DNA from: an uncultured Neomegalonema sp. | GTDB taxonomy: Bacteria > Pseudomonadota > Alphaproteobacteria > Rhodobacterales > Rhodobacteraceae | Direction of reading: 5' to 3' | NCBI GenBank assembly: GCA_937958345.1 | Contig: CALGNW010000066.1 | Coordinates: 1 to 28,072 of the forward strand | Length of the DNA: 28,072 bases | Shown: one piece after another, positions 1 to 8,650 of the stretch | Layout of the letters: the number at the start of each line of letters is the position of its first letter | How positions within the stretch are numbered: position 1 is the stretch's first letter | Translations under genes and position numbers: made by a program | The notes under the pieces: generated by a model | Told to the model about the DNA's origin: nothing | The model's database searches: none | The model's input: the letters and a program-made list of their open reading frames with translations, nothing else

Positions 1-1049
1 CTCCTGCGCCCAAGAAAAGCCTCGGCACGATCGAGGTGGCGCGCGGCCTCGCGGCGCTATTGGTGGTGTTTTACCATGCCAGCCGCCATATCGAAAAAGA
101 ATCGGGCGTCACCCCGTTCCTGTCCGCCTTTCAATTCGGCCATGCCGGTGTGGACCTGTTTTTCGTTATCAGCGGCTTTATCATCTGCTTTATCCATAAC
201 AAGGATATCGGCGACCCGTCGCGCATTCCCAACTATGTCTACCGACGCTTTACCCGCATCTTTCCGCTTTTCTGGGTGGCGCTGATCGTGGCTCTGGCGC
301 TCGCATTTGCGACCGGAAAACCGATACCGGGGATCGACGCCCTCTTTGTCGACGCGATGCTGTTGCCGGGCGACAGTATGGTCGGCGTTTCGTGGACCCT
401 GCGCAGCGAGATGGTTTTTTATCTGTTCTTCTGCGCGCTGATGATCCTCAACCGCCGGCTCGGAAACGTCCTGTGTGTGATATGGGCGGGTATTCTGCTG
501 GCCGCGATGGCAATTCCGCCCCTGTCACAGGCCATCGTGCTCAGCAGCTATAACCTTCAGTTCCTTGCCGGTATGGCCGTCGCCCATACCGTCCTGAATG
601 TCGAATTCGGCAAACAGACCGGCGTCGCGCTGTTGATTGCAGGCGTCGTCGGGTTTCTGGCCACCGGCCTCGCCGAAAACACCGGAACCATCGACGGGTA
701 CGGCCATCTTGCACGGATGCTGTACGGTACCGCCGCCGCCATCTTTATTCTGGGCGCGGCACAGCGCGACCGCTATCACCCCGGCACGTCCTGGCAACCG
801 GCGGTGTTTCTCGGCTCGGTTTCGTTTTCGATTTACCTGTTCCACTTTTTCGGCATCGGTATCGCTGATAAACTGATCGAGGCAATCGGCCTTGATCCGC
901 TGCTCAATGGCGAGACAAAAAGCATCCTGCTCGTGATCGCGGGGATGACGGGCGGTATTCTGGTCGGCCTGCTGGTCGAACGCCCGCTACAGAATTTTTT
1001 CCGCAAACACCCGCTTCCGGCCTCCAAGAAAACAGCCGCGGCTTCCTGA
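1..1049 (+). CDS. Acyltransferase-3 family membrane protein (5'-truncated by window edge)
   Basis: This is an integral-membrane O-acyltransferase of the acyltransferase-3 (OafA/NodX-like) family, which moves acyl groups across or at the inner membrane onto glycans or lipids. The reading frame is open to the window edge, and the residues before the first possible GTG (position 36) already match the family N-terminus, so the true start lies upstream. Family landmarks are visible: a YH pair with the conserved His in the first helix (VVFYHASRH), the block GVDLFFVISGF, and the block YRRFTRIFPLFW. About ten hydrophobic segments follow, and the protein ends in a short basic tail. Its stop is one base before the ATG of the SGNH-type gene, so the two are surely co-transcribed. 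In many OafA-type enzymes an SGNH domain is fused to the C-terminus; here it is a separate gene. The substrate is unknown, with a surface polysaccharide the most likely inference. Confidence 0.9.
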   Translation, partial: PAPKKSLGTIEVARGLAALLVVFYHASRHIEKESGVTPFLSAFQFGHAGVDLFFVISGFIICFIHNKDIGDPSRIPNYVYRRFTRIFPLFWVALIVALALAFATGKPIPGIDALFVDAMLLPGDSMVGVSWTLRSEMVFYLFFCALMILNRRLGNVLCVIWAGILLAAMAIPPLSQAIVLSSYNLQFLAGMAVAHTVLNVEFGKQTGVALLIAGVVGFLATGLAENTGTIDGYGHLARMLYGTAAAIFILGAAQRDRYHPGTSWQPAVFLGSVSFSIYLFHFFGIGIADKLIEAIGLDPLLNGETKSILLVIAGMTGGILVGLLVERPLQNFFRKHPLPASKKTAAAS

Positions 1050-1050
1050 T

Positions 1051-2040
1051 ATGAACAGATTTCTGAAATGGGCCGGCGTGGGCGTTGCGCTGCTTATCGG
1101 CGCAGAGCTTTCAACGGGGTATCTGAACTTTCAGCGGGGCAGCGAGCGCGGCCTCGCCCTCGGATGGCTGACGGATCGCGTGTCGAAAAAACTCGCCGGT
1201 CCCGACAACGTCACCGGAATCTCGCTGGATGGCGTCTATCAACCGAATGCCGAGCCTCTGCGGCTGGTGCTTGAGCAAAGCTATACGGCAGAGTTCGCGG
1301 CCTTTGCCGAAACCGCGCGCGCACACAGTTGTCACGTCGCCCTGCTCTATATTCCGACGGTCACCGCCTTTCCGCAGGCGCATGCATTCTTTACCGGACT
1401 CGCAAAATCATCGGACATTCCGTTCATCACCATGCTGCCGAGGCGCACGCGCTATGCCGCCGAACAGCTTTACCTGCTGCCCGCCGATCCGCACCCCTCG
1501 CGGCTTTATAATCAACTGACGGCCCGCGCGGTTGCGGGTCATCTGTCGAACGCGGCTTCGGGTGAGTGCGACCGTGCGGCCCCGGCACAGCGCGGCGTCA
1601 CCGGTCCGTGGCCCGCAAACCTGACGGAAATGCGCGAGACGGTTCCCGACCTTGCCTTCCGTTTTAACAGCGACGCTTTCGGGTATCGCAGCACAGGCGC
1701 GCCCGCGTCAGACGATACGCAAAACGGCGACCGGACCGTTCTGCTGGTCGGCGATTCCTTCACCTTCGGCACATCTCTGTCGGATCAGGATACATGGCCC
1801 GCCTTCCTGCAACGCGCCATGCCGCAGGCGACGGTCTTCAACGCGGGGATCGGCGGTATTTCGATCGTCCGCCAGCGCGAGATACTGGAGCGGGCGGTCA
1901 AAGACGGCCCCTTTCACACGATCATCCTGCAGGTGAATGACACGGATTTACAGGGCCTCTCTCCGGCCTATTGGCGTCACATGCCGAACCCTCCCGCCCT
2001 GTCCGAAGACATCCGGCGGGCGCTCGCCGCGATCCAATAA
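1051..2040 (+). CDS. Membrane-anchored SGNH-type protein with AlgX/AlgJ-like block order
   Basis: A 329-residue protein with one N-terminal hydrophobic anchor (about residues 8-26) and a probable periplasmic domain. A GDSFTFG block holds the likely nucleophile Ser236, followed by a NAGIGG block and a QVND block, as in SGNH esterases/acetyltransferases. The Asp-x-His block, normally C-terminal, instead precedes the serine: LLPADPHPSRLYNQ with Asp146 and His148. As I recall, AlgX and AlgJ, the alginate O-acetyltransferases, have this same permuted order with about 95 residues between Asp and Ser; here it is 90. A segment resembling the usual GDS-proximal linker (FRFNSDAFGYRS) lies just before the serine block. 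Together with the preceding acyltransferase-3 gene, the likely role is O-acylation of an exported glycan. The order of blocks is seen directly; the assignment to the AlgX/AlgJ type is inferred. Confidence 0.75.
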   Translation: MNRFLKWAGVGVALLIGAELSTGYLNFQRGSERGLALGWLTDRVSKKLAGPDNVTGISLDGVYQPNAEPLRLVLEQSYTAEFAAFAETARAHSCHVALLYIPTVTAFPQAHAFFTGLAKSSDIPFITMLPRRTRYAAEQLYLLPADPHPSRLYNQLTARAVAGHLSNAASGECDRAAPAQRGVTGPWPANLTEMRETVPDLAFRFNSDAFGYRSTGAPASDDTQNGDRTVLLVGDSFTFGTSLSDQDTWPAFLQRAMPQATVFNAGIGGISIVRQREILERAVKDGPFHTIILQVNDTDLQGLSPAYWRHMPNPPALSEDIRRALAAIQ

Positions 2041-2046
2041 CAGAAC

Positions 2047-2068
2047 GGCGGCGGTTTATTCCGCCGCC
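2047..2068. terminator. GC-rich hairpin between convergent genes (weak terminator candidate)
   Basis: A perfect 8-bp inverted repeat (GGCGGCGG, loop TTTATT, CCGCCGCC) lies between the SGNH-type gene and the RND pump gene, which converge here. The stop codon of the pump gene falls in the loop. No T-tract follows on either strand, so intrinsic termination would be weak; the GC-rich end of the pump gene may explain the repeat by chance. Confidence 0.35.
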
Positions 2069-5000
2069 CGCGTCGCCGCCTCGCGCGATGGTTCGGGGCG
2101 CGCCGCCGGTATCGGATGGCGGTCCTGACCGGCGCGTTCCGTCTCGGGACCGCGCGGCCCGGAAACATACCGGCCAAAGCGTGCTTTCTCGCGCCGGTTT
2201 CGCGCGGGCAATGACAGCGCGTGACGGAACGATTTTATCGCCATGCGAATGTCATGCTCGACCGCGACGACGGCGGGCGTCACCAGCAGAACCAGCACGA
2301 CACCAAACCCCAATCCGAACGCCAGCGTCACAACCGTCGGCTTCAGAAACAGCGCCTGACGGCTGGTTTCGAACAACAGAGGCGCAAGGCCGCCGACGGT
2401 GGTCAGCGTTGTCAGCACCACGGCCCGCAACCGGTCGGTCGCACCGTCGATGATACTGGGAATCATCCCGCGTTCTTCGCTGTGTTCGTCAATGGTCGTG
2501 ACCAGAACAATCGAGTCGTTGATGATAATGCCCGCCATGCCGATCAGACCGACTATCGAGAACATGCTGAACGACAAGCCCATCCAGTAATGCCCCCAGA
2601 CCGCGCCGATAAACCCGAACGGGATCACCAGCATCACCACAAAGGGCCGCGTCCACGACGCGAAAACCCATGTCAGCGTCAGGTAAATACCCGCCAGCGC
2701 CAGTCCGAATCCGGTCAGCGCATCGGACAGGAAATCATTCTCCTGTTCGCGCAAACCGCCCTGATCATAGGCAACGCCGTATTCGGCGGCGATGGCCGGC
2801 AGTAAACGCTGATCAAGGTCTTCCCGCACCGCCGCCGCCGCGCCGGTCAGGTCCTCGTCGACCTCGCCCGTCACCGTCGCGACGCGCAGGCCGTTCTCGC
2901 GGCGGATCGCGGCAAAGCCCTCGCGGGTCGTCACTGTTGCGACCTCGCCAAGCGTCAGCACCGCGCCGGACGGCGCACGGATATAGGTCGCCTCCAGATA
3001 ATTCGCGCCGACCTCGCCCTCGGGCGGTTGGACGCGCACGGTAATCTGTCGCGCATCCTTGGCAAATTCCGCCGCCTCGATCCCGTTGAGCCGCGCGCGC
3101 AGTTCCGCCCCCAGCGTTCGGGTTGTAAAGCCCAGCGCCTCGCCGCGCGGGGTCAGGCTCAGGATCAGTTCGGTCTTGTCGTAGACCAGCGTATCGTCCA
3201 GCCCGCTTACGCCCGGCGAATCCGCCAGACCGGCCTTCAGCGCCTCGGCGGCGGCCTTCAGCGTAAAGGCATCCGCGCCGGTGAACTTGACATCAATCGC
3301 GTCACCGCCGGGGCCGGAACGAGCCGACCGGATAGACAGGCTTTCGACCAGCGGCGAGGCATTGATCTCGCTATCCCAATCGCCGAGAAATTTGTACGAC
3401 GAGTAAGGCCGCAAATCCGCGTCGATCAGCGCCGCCTGAAACCCGCCCAGCAGATCCTTGTCTTTGTTGTCGCCCGCACTGAACCGCCAGCCGACATTCG
3501 CACCCAGCGTTGCCTGCGCAAAATCCACCGGCGCTGTCCCGAATTCTTTTGCATAGCGTTCATTCACGACACCCAGCGCCCGGTCCATCTCGTCCAGCAT
3601 CGCCTTGGTATCGGCGCGGGTCGCGGCGGCATCCATAATCACATTGGCCGACAGCGTGCCCTGCTCGGGCCGCGAAAAGAACTCCCACTTCACCGAACCG
3701 CCCGCGAACAATCCCCAGGAATACAACAGCAGGGCAACGGCGAATGACAGCGTCAGATAGCGCAAGCGGATGGCCCACGTCATCAGAGGACGAAAGAACC
3801 GCTCGCGTACCGAAACAAAACCGCGATTAAACGCGCGGCTGGGCGCATCGTACCAGGGCGTCTTATTCTTCGCCGACAGAGCATGCTTCATGTGGTTGGG
3901 CAGGATCAGAAAGCTCTCGATCAGACTGGCAATGATCACCGCCGAAACGACGAAAGGTATCGCCGCCAGCAACGCGCCGAACCGCCCGCCGATGAAGACC
4001 AGCGCCGAAAACGCAATAACCGTGGTGATCGAGGCACTGACCACCGGTCCGGCCATCCGCCGCGCGGCACGGGTGGCGGCCTCGGCGGGCGGAACGCCCT
4101 TGCGTGCCAGATCATCGGCATGCTCGCCGACGACAATCGCGTCATCGACGATGATGCCCAGCGAGATAATCATCCCGAACATCGAGATCATGTTCAGCGT
4201 CTGGCCACTGACATACATAATCGCGACCGTCGCGGCGATAGAGATCGGGATACCGGCGGCAACCCAGATCGCGGTGCGCGCCGACAGAAACAGGAACAAC
4301 AGTGCCAGCACCAGCGCCAGCCCCGTCACGCCGTTGCGGGTCAGCATTTCCAAACGGTCATAGATCGGTTCCGCACGGCTGCGCGCCCCGACAATCTCGA
4401 CCCCCTCGGGCAGGGTCGGCGCCATCTCGGCGATAACCTCATCGGCAATTTTCTGGATCTTGAGCGAGTCTCCGTTGGCATCGCGCAGCACCGACACGAT
4501 CAGAGTCGGAACACCGCCGCGAAACACTTCCTGCCCGTTTTCAAATCCGGCATCGACAACATCGGCAACATCGCGCAAGCGCAGTTGCGAGCCGTCCGTG
4601 CCCGACCGCAGGATCGTATCCCCGATTTCTTCGACACTGCGCTTATCCACGCCTGCACGAACCCGCGACGCGCTGGCATCGACATCGCCCGATGGCGTGC
4701 CGGTGACGCCCGCGCTGACGGCATCGGCGACCTCGCGCAGCGTCAGATCATGGCGAAGGCGCGCCTCTTCGGGCACGGAAACGCGAATGATCCCCTCGGG
4801 AACACCCGTCACCGACGTGCGCGGAACGCCCGCCTGAAACAATCGCGCGGTAAATTCATCGGCATAGTCCGTCAGGCGGTCCACGCCGACGCCGCCGGTT
4901 ATCGCAACATCCAGCACGCGGTCCCGAAAGGCCGAGCGCCGCACATTCGGGTCCTCGGCTTCTGCGGGCAGTGTCGATACGCTGTCGACAGCGGCCTGCA

Positions 5001-5346
5001 CATCATCGCTCGCGCGGCCCATGTCCCAGCCGTCTTCGAAAGTCAGCGCAATCGAAGCCGACCCCTCACGAGAGGTCGAGATGGCCTCCTCGACGCCTTC
5101 CACCGCCAACAACGACGGCTCCAGCGTGGTGACAATCCCCTCGTCAACATCGGCGGCCCCCGCCCCCTGCCACGCAACCGAAACGGTGACCTGTTCGCGG
5201 ACAATATCAGGGAAGAACTGCGCACGCAGATTCAACCCGCCCATCACCCCCGCCAACAGCATCAGCATCAACAGCAGGTTTGCCGCCGTCTTGTGACGGA
5301 CGAAATAGTCGAGCAAGCCGCCCTGTTTGATCGGTCCGGGTTTCAT
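2056..5346 (-). CDS. RND-family efflux pump, inner-membrane permease subunit
   Basis: A 1096-residue inner-membrane proton-driven exporter of the AcrB/MdtF type (RND superfamily). The first transmembrane helix is at about residues 20-38, followed by the typical FFPDI segment and a large periplasmic porter domain. The fourth helix carries the proton-relay pair Asp401-Asp402 in GIIVDDAIVVGEHADD, equivalent to Asp407/408 of AcrB. The second half repeats the pattern, with GIIINDSIVLVTTIDEHSEE in the C-terminal helix bundle. About 60 basic, presumably cytoplasmic residues follow the last helix. Length is normal for the family (about 1030-1100). Its ATG overlaps the stop of the adaptor gene in an ATGA arrangement, which implies translational coupling. 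No outer-membrane factor or local regulator gene is in the window, so the pump probably uses a TolC-like protein encoded elsewhere. The substrate cannot be predicted. Confidence 0.95.
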   Translation of the reverse strand: MKPGPIKQGGLLDYFVRHKTAANLLLMLMLLAGVMGGLNLRAQFFPDIVREQVTVSVAWQGAGAADVDEGIVTTLEPSLLAVEGVEEAISTSREGSASIALTFEDGWDMGRASDDVQAAVDSVSTLPAEAEDPNVRRSAFRDRVLDVAITGGVGVDRLTDYADEFTARLFQAGVPRTSVTGVPEGIIRVSVPEEARLRHDLTLREVADAVSAGVTGTPSGDVDASASRVRAGVDKRSVEEIGDTILRSGTDGSQLRLRDVADVVDAGFENGQEVFRGGVPTLIVSVLRDANGDSLKIQKIADEVIAEMAPTLPEGVEIVGARSRAEPIYDRLEMLTRNGVTGLALVLALLFLFLSARTAIWVAAGIPISIAATVAIMYVSGQTLNMISMFGMIISLGIIVDDAIVVGEHADDLARKGVPPAEAATRAARRMAGPVVSASITTVIAFSALVFIGGRFGALLAAIPFVVSAVIIASLIESFLILPNHMKHALSAKNKTPWYDAPSRAFNRGFVSVRERFFRPLMTWAIRLRYLTLSFAVALLLYSWGLFAGGSVKWEFFSRPEQGTLSANVIMDAAATRADTKAMLDEMDRALGVVNERYAKEFGTAPVDFAQATLGANVGWRFSAGDNKDKDLLGGFQAALIDADLRPYSSYKFLGDWDSEINASPLVESLSIRSARSGPGGDAIDVKFTGADAFTLKAAAEALKAGLADSPGVSGLDDTLVYDKTELILSLTPRGEALGFTTRTLGAELRARLNGIEAAEFAKDARQITVRVQPPEGEVGANYLEATYIRAPSGAVLTLGEVATVTTREGFAAIRRENGLRVATVTGEVDEDLTGAAAAVREDLDQRLLPAIAAEYGVAYDQGGLREQENDFLSDALTGFGLALAGIYLTLTWVFASWTRPFVVMLVIPFGFIGAVWGHYWMGLSFSMFSIVGLIGMAGIIINDSIVLVTTIDEHSEERGMIPSIIDGATDRLRAVVLTTLTTVGGLAPLLFETSRQALFLKPTVVTLAFGLGFGVVLVLLVTPAVVAVEHDIRMAIKSFRHALSLPARNRREKARFGRYVSGPRGPETERAGQDRHPIPAARPEPSREAATRAAE

Positions 5347-6857
5347 GTTGCTGGCTCCGTCGCGGGTTTCGCACGTTCGCCCTCGGGTCTTTTGCCGCGC
5401 TCGCCGTTCGGCCTGCCCTCGCCGCGCTGTCCCTCGGGGCGACCGCCTTTTTCGCCGCCGCCCTCGGGTCGGCCTTCAGGGCGTTTTCCGCCTTCGGGGC
5501 GTCCGCCCCCTGCACCGGCGGGTTTGCCCCCGCCTGCGCGGGCGGCGCGCCGTGCCGCGCGCTTTTTCTTGTCGGCTTCTTCTTTCGCCGCGGCCTCTTC
5601 AGGTGATTGCACCCTGATGCCCTCGCCCAGCTGCGGACGGCGCTCGGTCACGATACGCGCACCAAAGGGCACGTTGCTGACGATCAGCGTATCGCTCTGA
5701 CGGCGCAGGATTGTCGCGCGGTGTTCGGTAAGACGGCCCTCGTCGCCGATAATAAAGATCCGCCCGTCTTCGGTTGCCGCACGGGCCGGAATAACGGCGA
5801 CCTGCTCCAGTGCAGTCTCGGTGACTGTCACAGTGACAAAATCACCGGGTCGCATCGGCGTGTCGCCATTCGCCTCGATCCGTGCATAAACCGTCCGTCC
5901 GCCTTCACTGCCGACAACCGCAGCAGGACGGTCGAGCGTTGCCCGGGCATCGACACTGCGTTCGCCCAACTTCAGCGAAACAACAGCGGTCAGCGGCGCC
6001 AGCCCCCCTTGCGGGTTCAGCAAACGCGCATATTGCGCATCCGAGACGCGAAACGCGGCCTCCAGCGAATTCATATCAATCAGCCGCGCCAGCCGCTCGT
6101 TCGGGCTGACCAAGGAACCCAGCGACGCATTCACCTCGGTCAGGACACCGGCAAACGGCGCGACAACGGCGGTATCGGCGCTGTCGCGGCGGGCGGTCTG
6201 TACGCTCAGTTGCGCACGCTGGATACCCGATGCCGCCTGCGCAACACGCTGTTTGGCCGCAACATAGGCGCTGCGCCGACTGACAACGGCCTGTTCCGCC
6301 GTTGATGCCGAAAGCTGTGCAGTCTCCAGAGAGTTCACCGCCGCGACCCCGCGCGACACCAGCTCCTGCTGGCGCTGCAACGCACTGCGGCGCAATTTCA
6401 ACTGGCCGATGGCGGCCTCCAGATCGGCGCGGGCCAGCGCCAATGACTGATCCGCCTGAGTCTGCTGGGATCGCGCATCCGCCAGTACAGTCAGGGTATC
6501 AGCCTCGCGGGCGCGCAAATCCGCCGGATCAATCCGTATCAGCGTTTCACCGGCCCGCGTCCGCACGCCTTCGCGCAGGTCGGGTGCAATATCGACAATC
6601 CGGCCAGCCGCCGCCGCGCGCAGTTCCAGCACGCGCCAAGCCTCGATTTCTCCGAAAACAGTCATAACAGGCGTTGCCGTCACCGGTTCCAGCGTCACAT
6701 CGCGGACGGTGTAAATACGCTCGGGGGCCGCACGTGTCGGACGCCCCTCTCCCGCGCTTTCACGCGCACCGGAAAGACCGGACCAACCCATCCACAACAC
6801 CCCGGCACAAGCCGCGATGATTAGTCCTCCCCAGAGTGTCCGAGCGATAAACCGCAT
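5343..6857 (-). CDS. RND efflux periplasmic adaptor (membrane fusion protein) with G/R/P/E-rich tail
   Basis: The HlyD/AcrA-type adaptor that joins the downstream RND pump to an outer-membrane channel. It has an N-terminal membrane anchor (about residues 8-26), the biotinyl-lipoyl-like half motif around GEIEAWRVLELRAAAAGRI, a long alpha-helical hairpin (about 120-220), the second lipoyl half (VVAPFAGVLTEV), then beta-barrel and membrane-proximal domains to about residue 410. The remainder is unusual: an Ala/Lys/Arg-rich stretch, then roughly 75 residues made mostly of Gly, Arg, Pro and Glu with repeated RPEG units. Ordinary adaptors are about 370-420 residues; this one is 504. The tail is genuinely in frame, because its stop overlaps the pump start by four bases. 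A GGAG motif lies 11 bases before the ATG. The tail should be periplasmic; its function is unknown. Confidence 0.92.
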   Translation of the reverse strand: MRFIARTLWGGLIIAACAGVLWMGWSGLSGARESAGEGRPTRAAPERIYTVRDVTLEPVTATPVMTVFGEIEAWRVLELRAAAAGRIVDIAPDLREGVRTRAGETLIRIDPADLRAREADTLTVLADARSQQTQADQSLALARADLEAAIGQLKLRRSALQRQQELVSRGVAAVNSLETAQLSASTAEQAVVSRRSAYVAAKQRVAQAASGIQRAQLSVQTARRDSADTAVVAPFAGVLTEVNASLGSLVSPNERLARLIDMNSLEAAFRVSDAQYARLLNPQGGLAPLTAVVSLKLGERSVDARATLDRPAAVVGSEGGRTVYARIEANGDTPMRPGDFVTVTVTETALEQVAVIPARAATEDGRIFIIGDEGRLTEHRATILRRQSDTLIVSNVPFGARIVTERRPQLGEGIRVQSPEEAAAKEEADKKKRAARRAARAGGGKPAGAGGGRPEGGKRPEGRPEGGGEKGGRPEGQRGEGRPNGERGKRPEGERAKPATEPAT

Positions 6858-6939
6858 GGTCCGTCAGTCTCCGTCTTTGGCGTTCGGCTTCTAAAACGCA
6901 GATTCCGGCGGTTTCCGTCGCACAACGCTGTCAGGAGGT

Positions 6940-6949
6940 TCTATATAGA
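6940..6949. promoter_or_regulatory. Palindrome TCTATATAGA upstream of efflux operon
   Basis: A perfect 10-bp palindrome lies in the 243-bp gap between the divergent efflux operon and the PAS gene, about 85 bases upstream of the adaptor start. Read on the minus strand it offers a TATATA hexamer as a possible -10 element, with only a weak -35 (ATTCCG) 17 bases upstream. It could be a promoter core or an operator half. The rest of the gap is AT-rich near 7035-7080, and I see no further clear site. Confidence 0.3.
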
Positions 6950-7100
6950 GCGAAAGGCCGAAAACGGAATTTTTGAAAATGCGCGGGATTTTGCGTCTTT
7001 ATTTGCAACCTTCCGCAGCGGCAGCCTTGCTTTTATTAACAAATAAGTACACCGATAAAGACAAGTTGCCCAAAGTGACCGACTCTAACGGGTCTCCCGG

Positions 7101-7673
7101 ATGGGACAGTTTTACAAAATGGGACTTTTTGACCTCTTGAGGTTCCGTCGGAGCAAGACCGGCGAAGAGAACGCAGCACCCGTACCCGACCGGCGTGTCA
7201 TCCACGAACGCCTGCCGATGACCGCTTACGAGACGATCGGCATTCCGCAATTTGACGATGCCCTGCAGTTCTGGTTCGACAACACCGGACCCGACGGACC
7301 GCCGGACTGGTCGTGCTTCAGGCCGGAAAAGCACCCGACCCTGTTGCCGCATATCATCCTTTACGAAAAAATCGACGGACGGTTCTTCACCCGGATCGTG
7401 GGCGACGCAATGCAGCCCTATCTGCCGGACAAACCGATGGGCAAATTCCTTGACGAGATCACGCCGCGCGACCGGCTGGCGGATGTCGTCATGCGCCTCG
7501 ACCGTGCGCTAACCGACGGTTTGCCTAACTACGTTGAAAAAGAGGGGTTGTGGCAGGAAAAGACTCACTCGTTCGGCTATAATGCGCTTAGTATGCCATT
7601 CTTATCAAAATCGACCGGGGCCGAGCGGGTTCTGTGCATTGTTCAGGTCAGATCGTCGAGCGTAGACACCTGA
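7101..7673 (+). CDS. PAS domain protein (PAS_5 type)
   Basis: A 190-residue soluble protein resembling the PAS_5 (DUF1457) family common in alphaproteobacteria. The core runs from about residue 45 to 175: FWFDNTGPDGPPDWSCFRPE, then the LLPHIILYEKIDGRFFTRIVGDAM stretch (pattern LLP-h-h-LYE followed by R-h-x-G), then a FLDEITP segment and the closing strands near LCIVQV. Such proteins have no attached output domain and their ligand is generally unknown, so a small-molecule sensing or scaffold role is inference. Two starts are possible, the ATG at 7101 and an in-frame ATG at 7119 (MGLFDLL); neither has a strong ribosome-binding site, and I kept the longer form. It is divergent from the efflux operon and converges on the DMT exporter gene with a 17-base gap. 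Confidence 0.75.
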   Translation: MGQFYKMGLFDLLRFRRSKTGEENAAPVPDRRVIHERLPMTAYETIGIPQFDDALQFWFDNTGPDGPPDWSCFRPEKHPTLLPHIILYEKIDGRFFTRIVGDAMQPYLPDKPMGKFLDEITPRDRLADVVMRLDRALTDGLPNYVEKEGLWQEKTHSFGYNALSMPFLSKSTGAERVLCIVQVRSSSVDT

Positions 7674-7690
7674 CGCCGCCGCGCACCATT

Positions 7691-8539
7691 CTAACCCCTG
7701 GACATCTTAAGCAGAACCGCCCCGACCAGCGTCGCAAAGGTCGATGTGACCTTGGCCAGGTCGATTTTCTCTTTCAGGAAAAACACGCCGATCCCCAAGG
7801 CAAAGATAATCGACGTCTCGCGCAGGGCGGTCACCAGTGCAATCGGCGCCTGCGTAAAGGCCCAGATCACCAGACTGTACGCGATAAAGGACGCCGAACC
7901 CCCGACCCAGAATGTCAGGCGGCCTTCGGTCTTCATCCGGCGCAGAACGGCAGGCTTTGTCAGGCCGATATAGACGGCGAAGATAATCGCATTCGCCATG
8001 CCCAGCCACGCATAATATCCCAGCGCAGTCCCGCCGAGGCGCGCGCCCAAGCCGTCCACCAGTGAATAACTGGCGATAAAGCACCCCGTCCCGAGCGCGA
8101 GCGCCGCTGCCTTGCCGTTTCGTTCGCCGCTTTGCCCCCGAACCAGCCCCAGACTGACGATCCCCGCACCGATGATCAGGACCGCCGCACTCTCCATCGG
8201 TGACAGCACCACGCCCAGAAACAGCACGGACACCGCCGCAACCAGCAACGGCGCGGACCCGCGTGCGATCGGATAAACCTGCGTCAGGTCGCCCATCCGG
8301 TATGACATCAGCAAAAACACCTGATACCCGAAATGCAGCACGATCCCGCCGACCAGATACGGCCAGCTTTCGCGCGCCGGCAAAGGCTCGGCAATCATCG
8401 CGATCAGCGCCAGCGGAACATGACCGATCACAACACAGGCCATCGTCAGGTGCTTGTCGGCCCCGCTTTTTACCAGCGCATTCCAGGTTGCGTGCAGGGC
8501 GGCGGCCAAAAGGACGGCCAGAAAAACTGTCGTGGTCAT
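7691..8539 (-). CDS. DMT-superfamily (EamA) transporter
   Basis: A 282-residue polytopic membrane protein with about ten hydrophobic helices arranged as two EamA-like halves. The first opens with LHATWNALVKSG and contains YQVFLLMSYRMGDLTQVYPI with an RGSAPL turn typical of the family; the second contains ALVTALRETSIIFALGIGVF and a FFLKEKI segment before the last helix. Proteins of this type export or import small metabolites such as amino acids or their derivatives; the substrate cannot be read from the sequence. The start at 8539 is supported by GGAG six bases upstream. The gene stands alone: it converges on the PAS gene and is divergent from the peroxidase-related gene. Confidence 0.9.
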   Translation of the reverse strand: MTTTVFLAVLLAAALHATWNALVKSGADKHLTMACVVIGHVPLALIAMIAEPLPARESWPYLVGGIVLHFGYQVFLLMSYRMGDLTQVYPIARGSAPLLVAAVSVLFLGVVLSPMESAAVLIIGAGIVSLGLVRGQSGERNGKAAALALGTGCFIASYSLVDGLGARLGGTALGYYAWLGMANAIIFAVYIGLTKPAVLRRMKTEGRLTFWVGGSASFIAYSLVIWAFTQAPIALVTALRETSIIFALGIGVFFLKEKIDLAKVTSTFATLVGAVLLKMSRG

Positions 8540-8650
8540 CGTATCTCCGTCGCATTCGGGGCGCTGTGCAACGATGCCTTCCTACGCGACGGTATTGCAA
8601 CGGATTGCGGCACATGGCAGCAATAAAGCCCCAGCCTGATTGGAGCCGAC

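Noticed and set aside
3883..5700. Long open frame of about 600 codons on the plus strand opposite the RND pump and adaptor
   Set aside because: Its product is Arg/Gln/Asp-rich without any recognisable domain, and it lies opposite two well-supported RND genes; a frame like this is a common by-product of codon bias in GC-rich DNA.
7707..8615. About 300-codon frame on the minus strand overlapping the DMT exporter
   Set aside because: Arg/Gly/Cys-rich translation with no domain; the overlapping frame encodes a clear EamA transporter with RBS.
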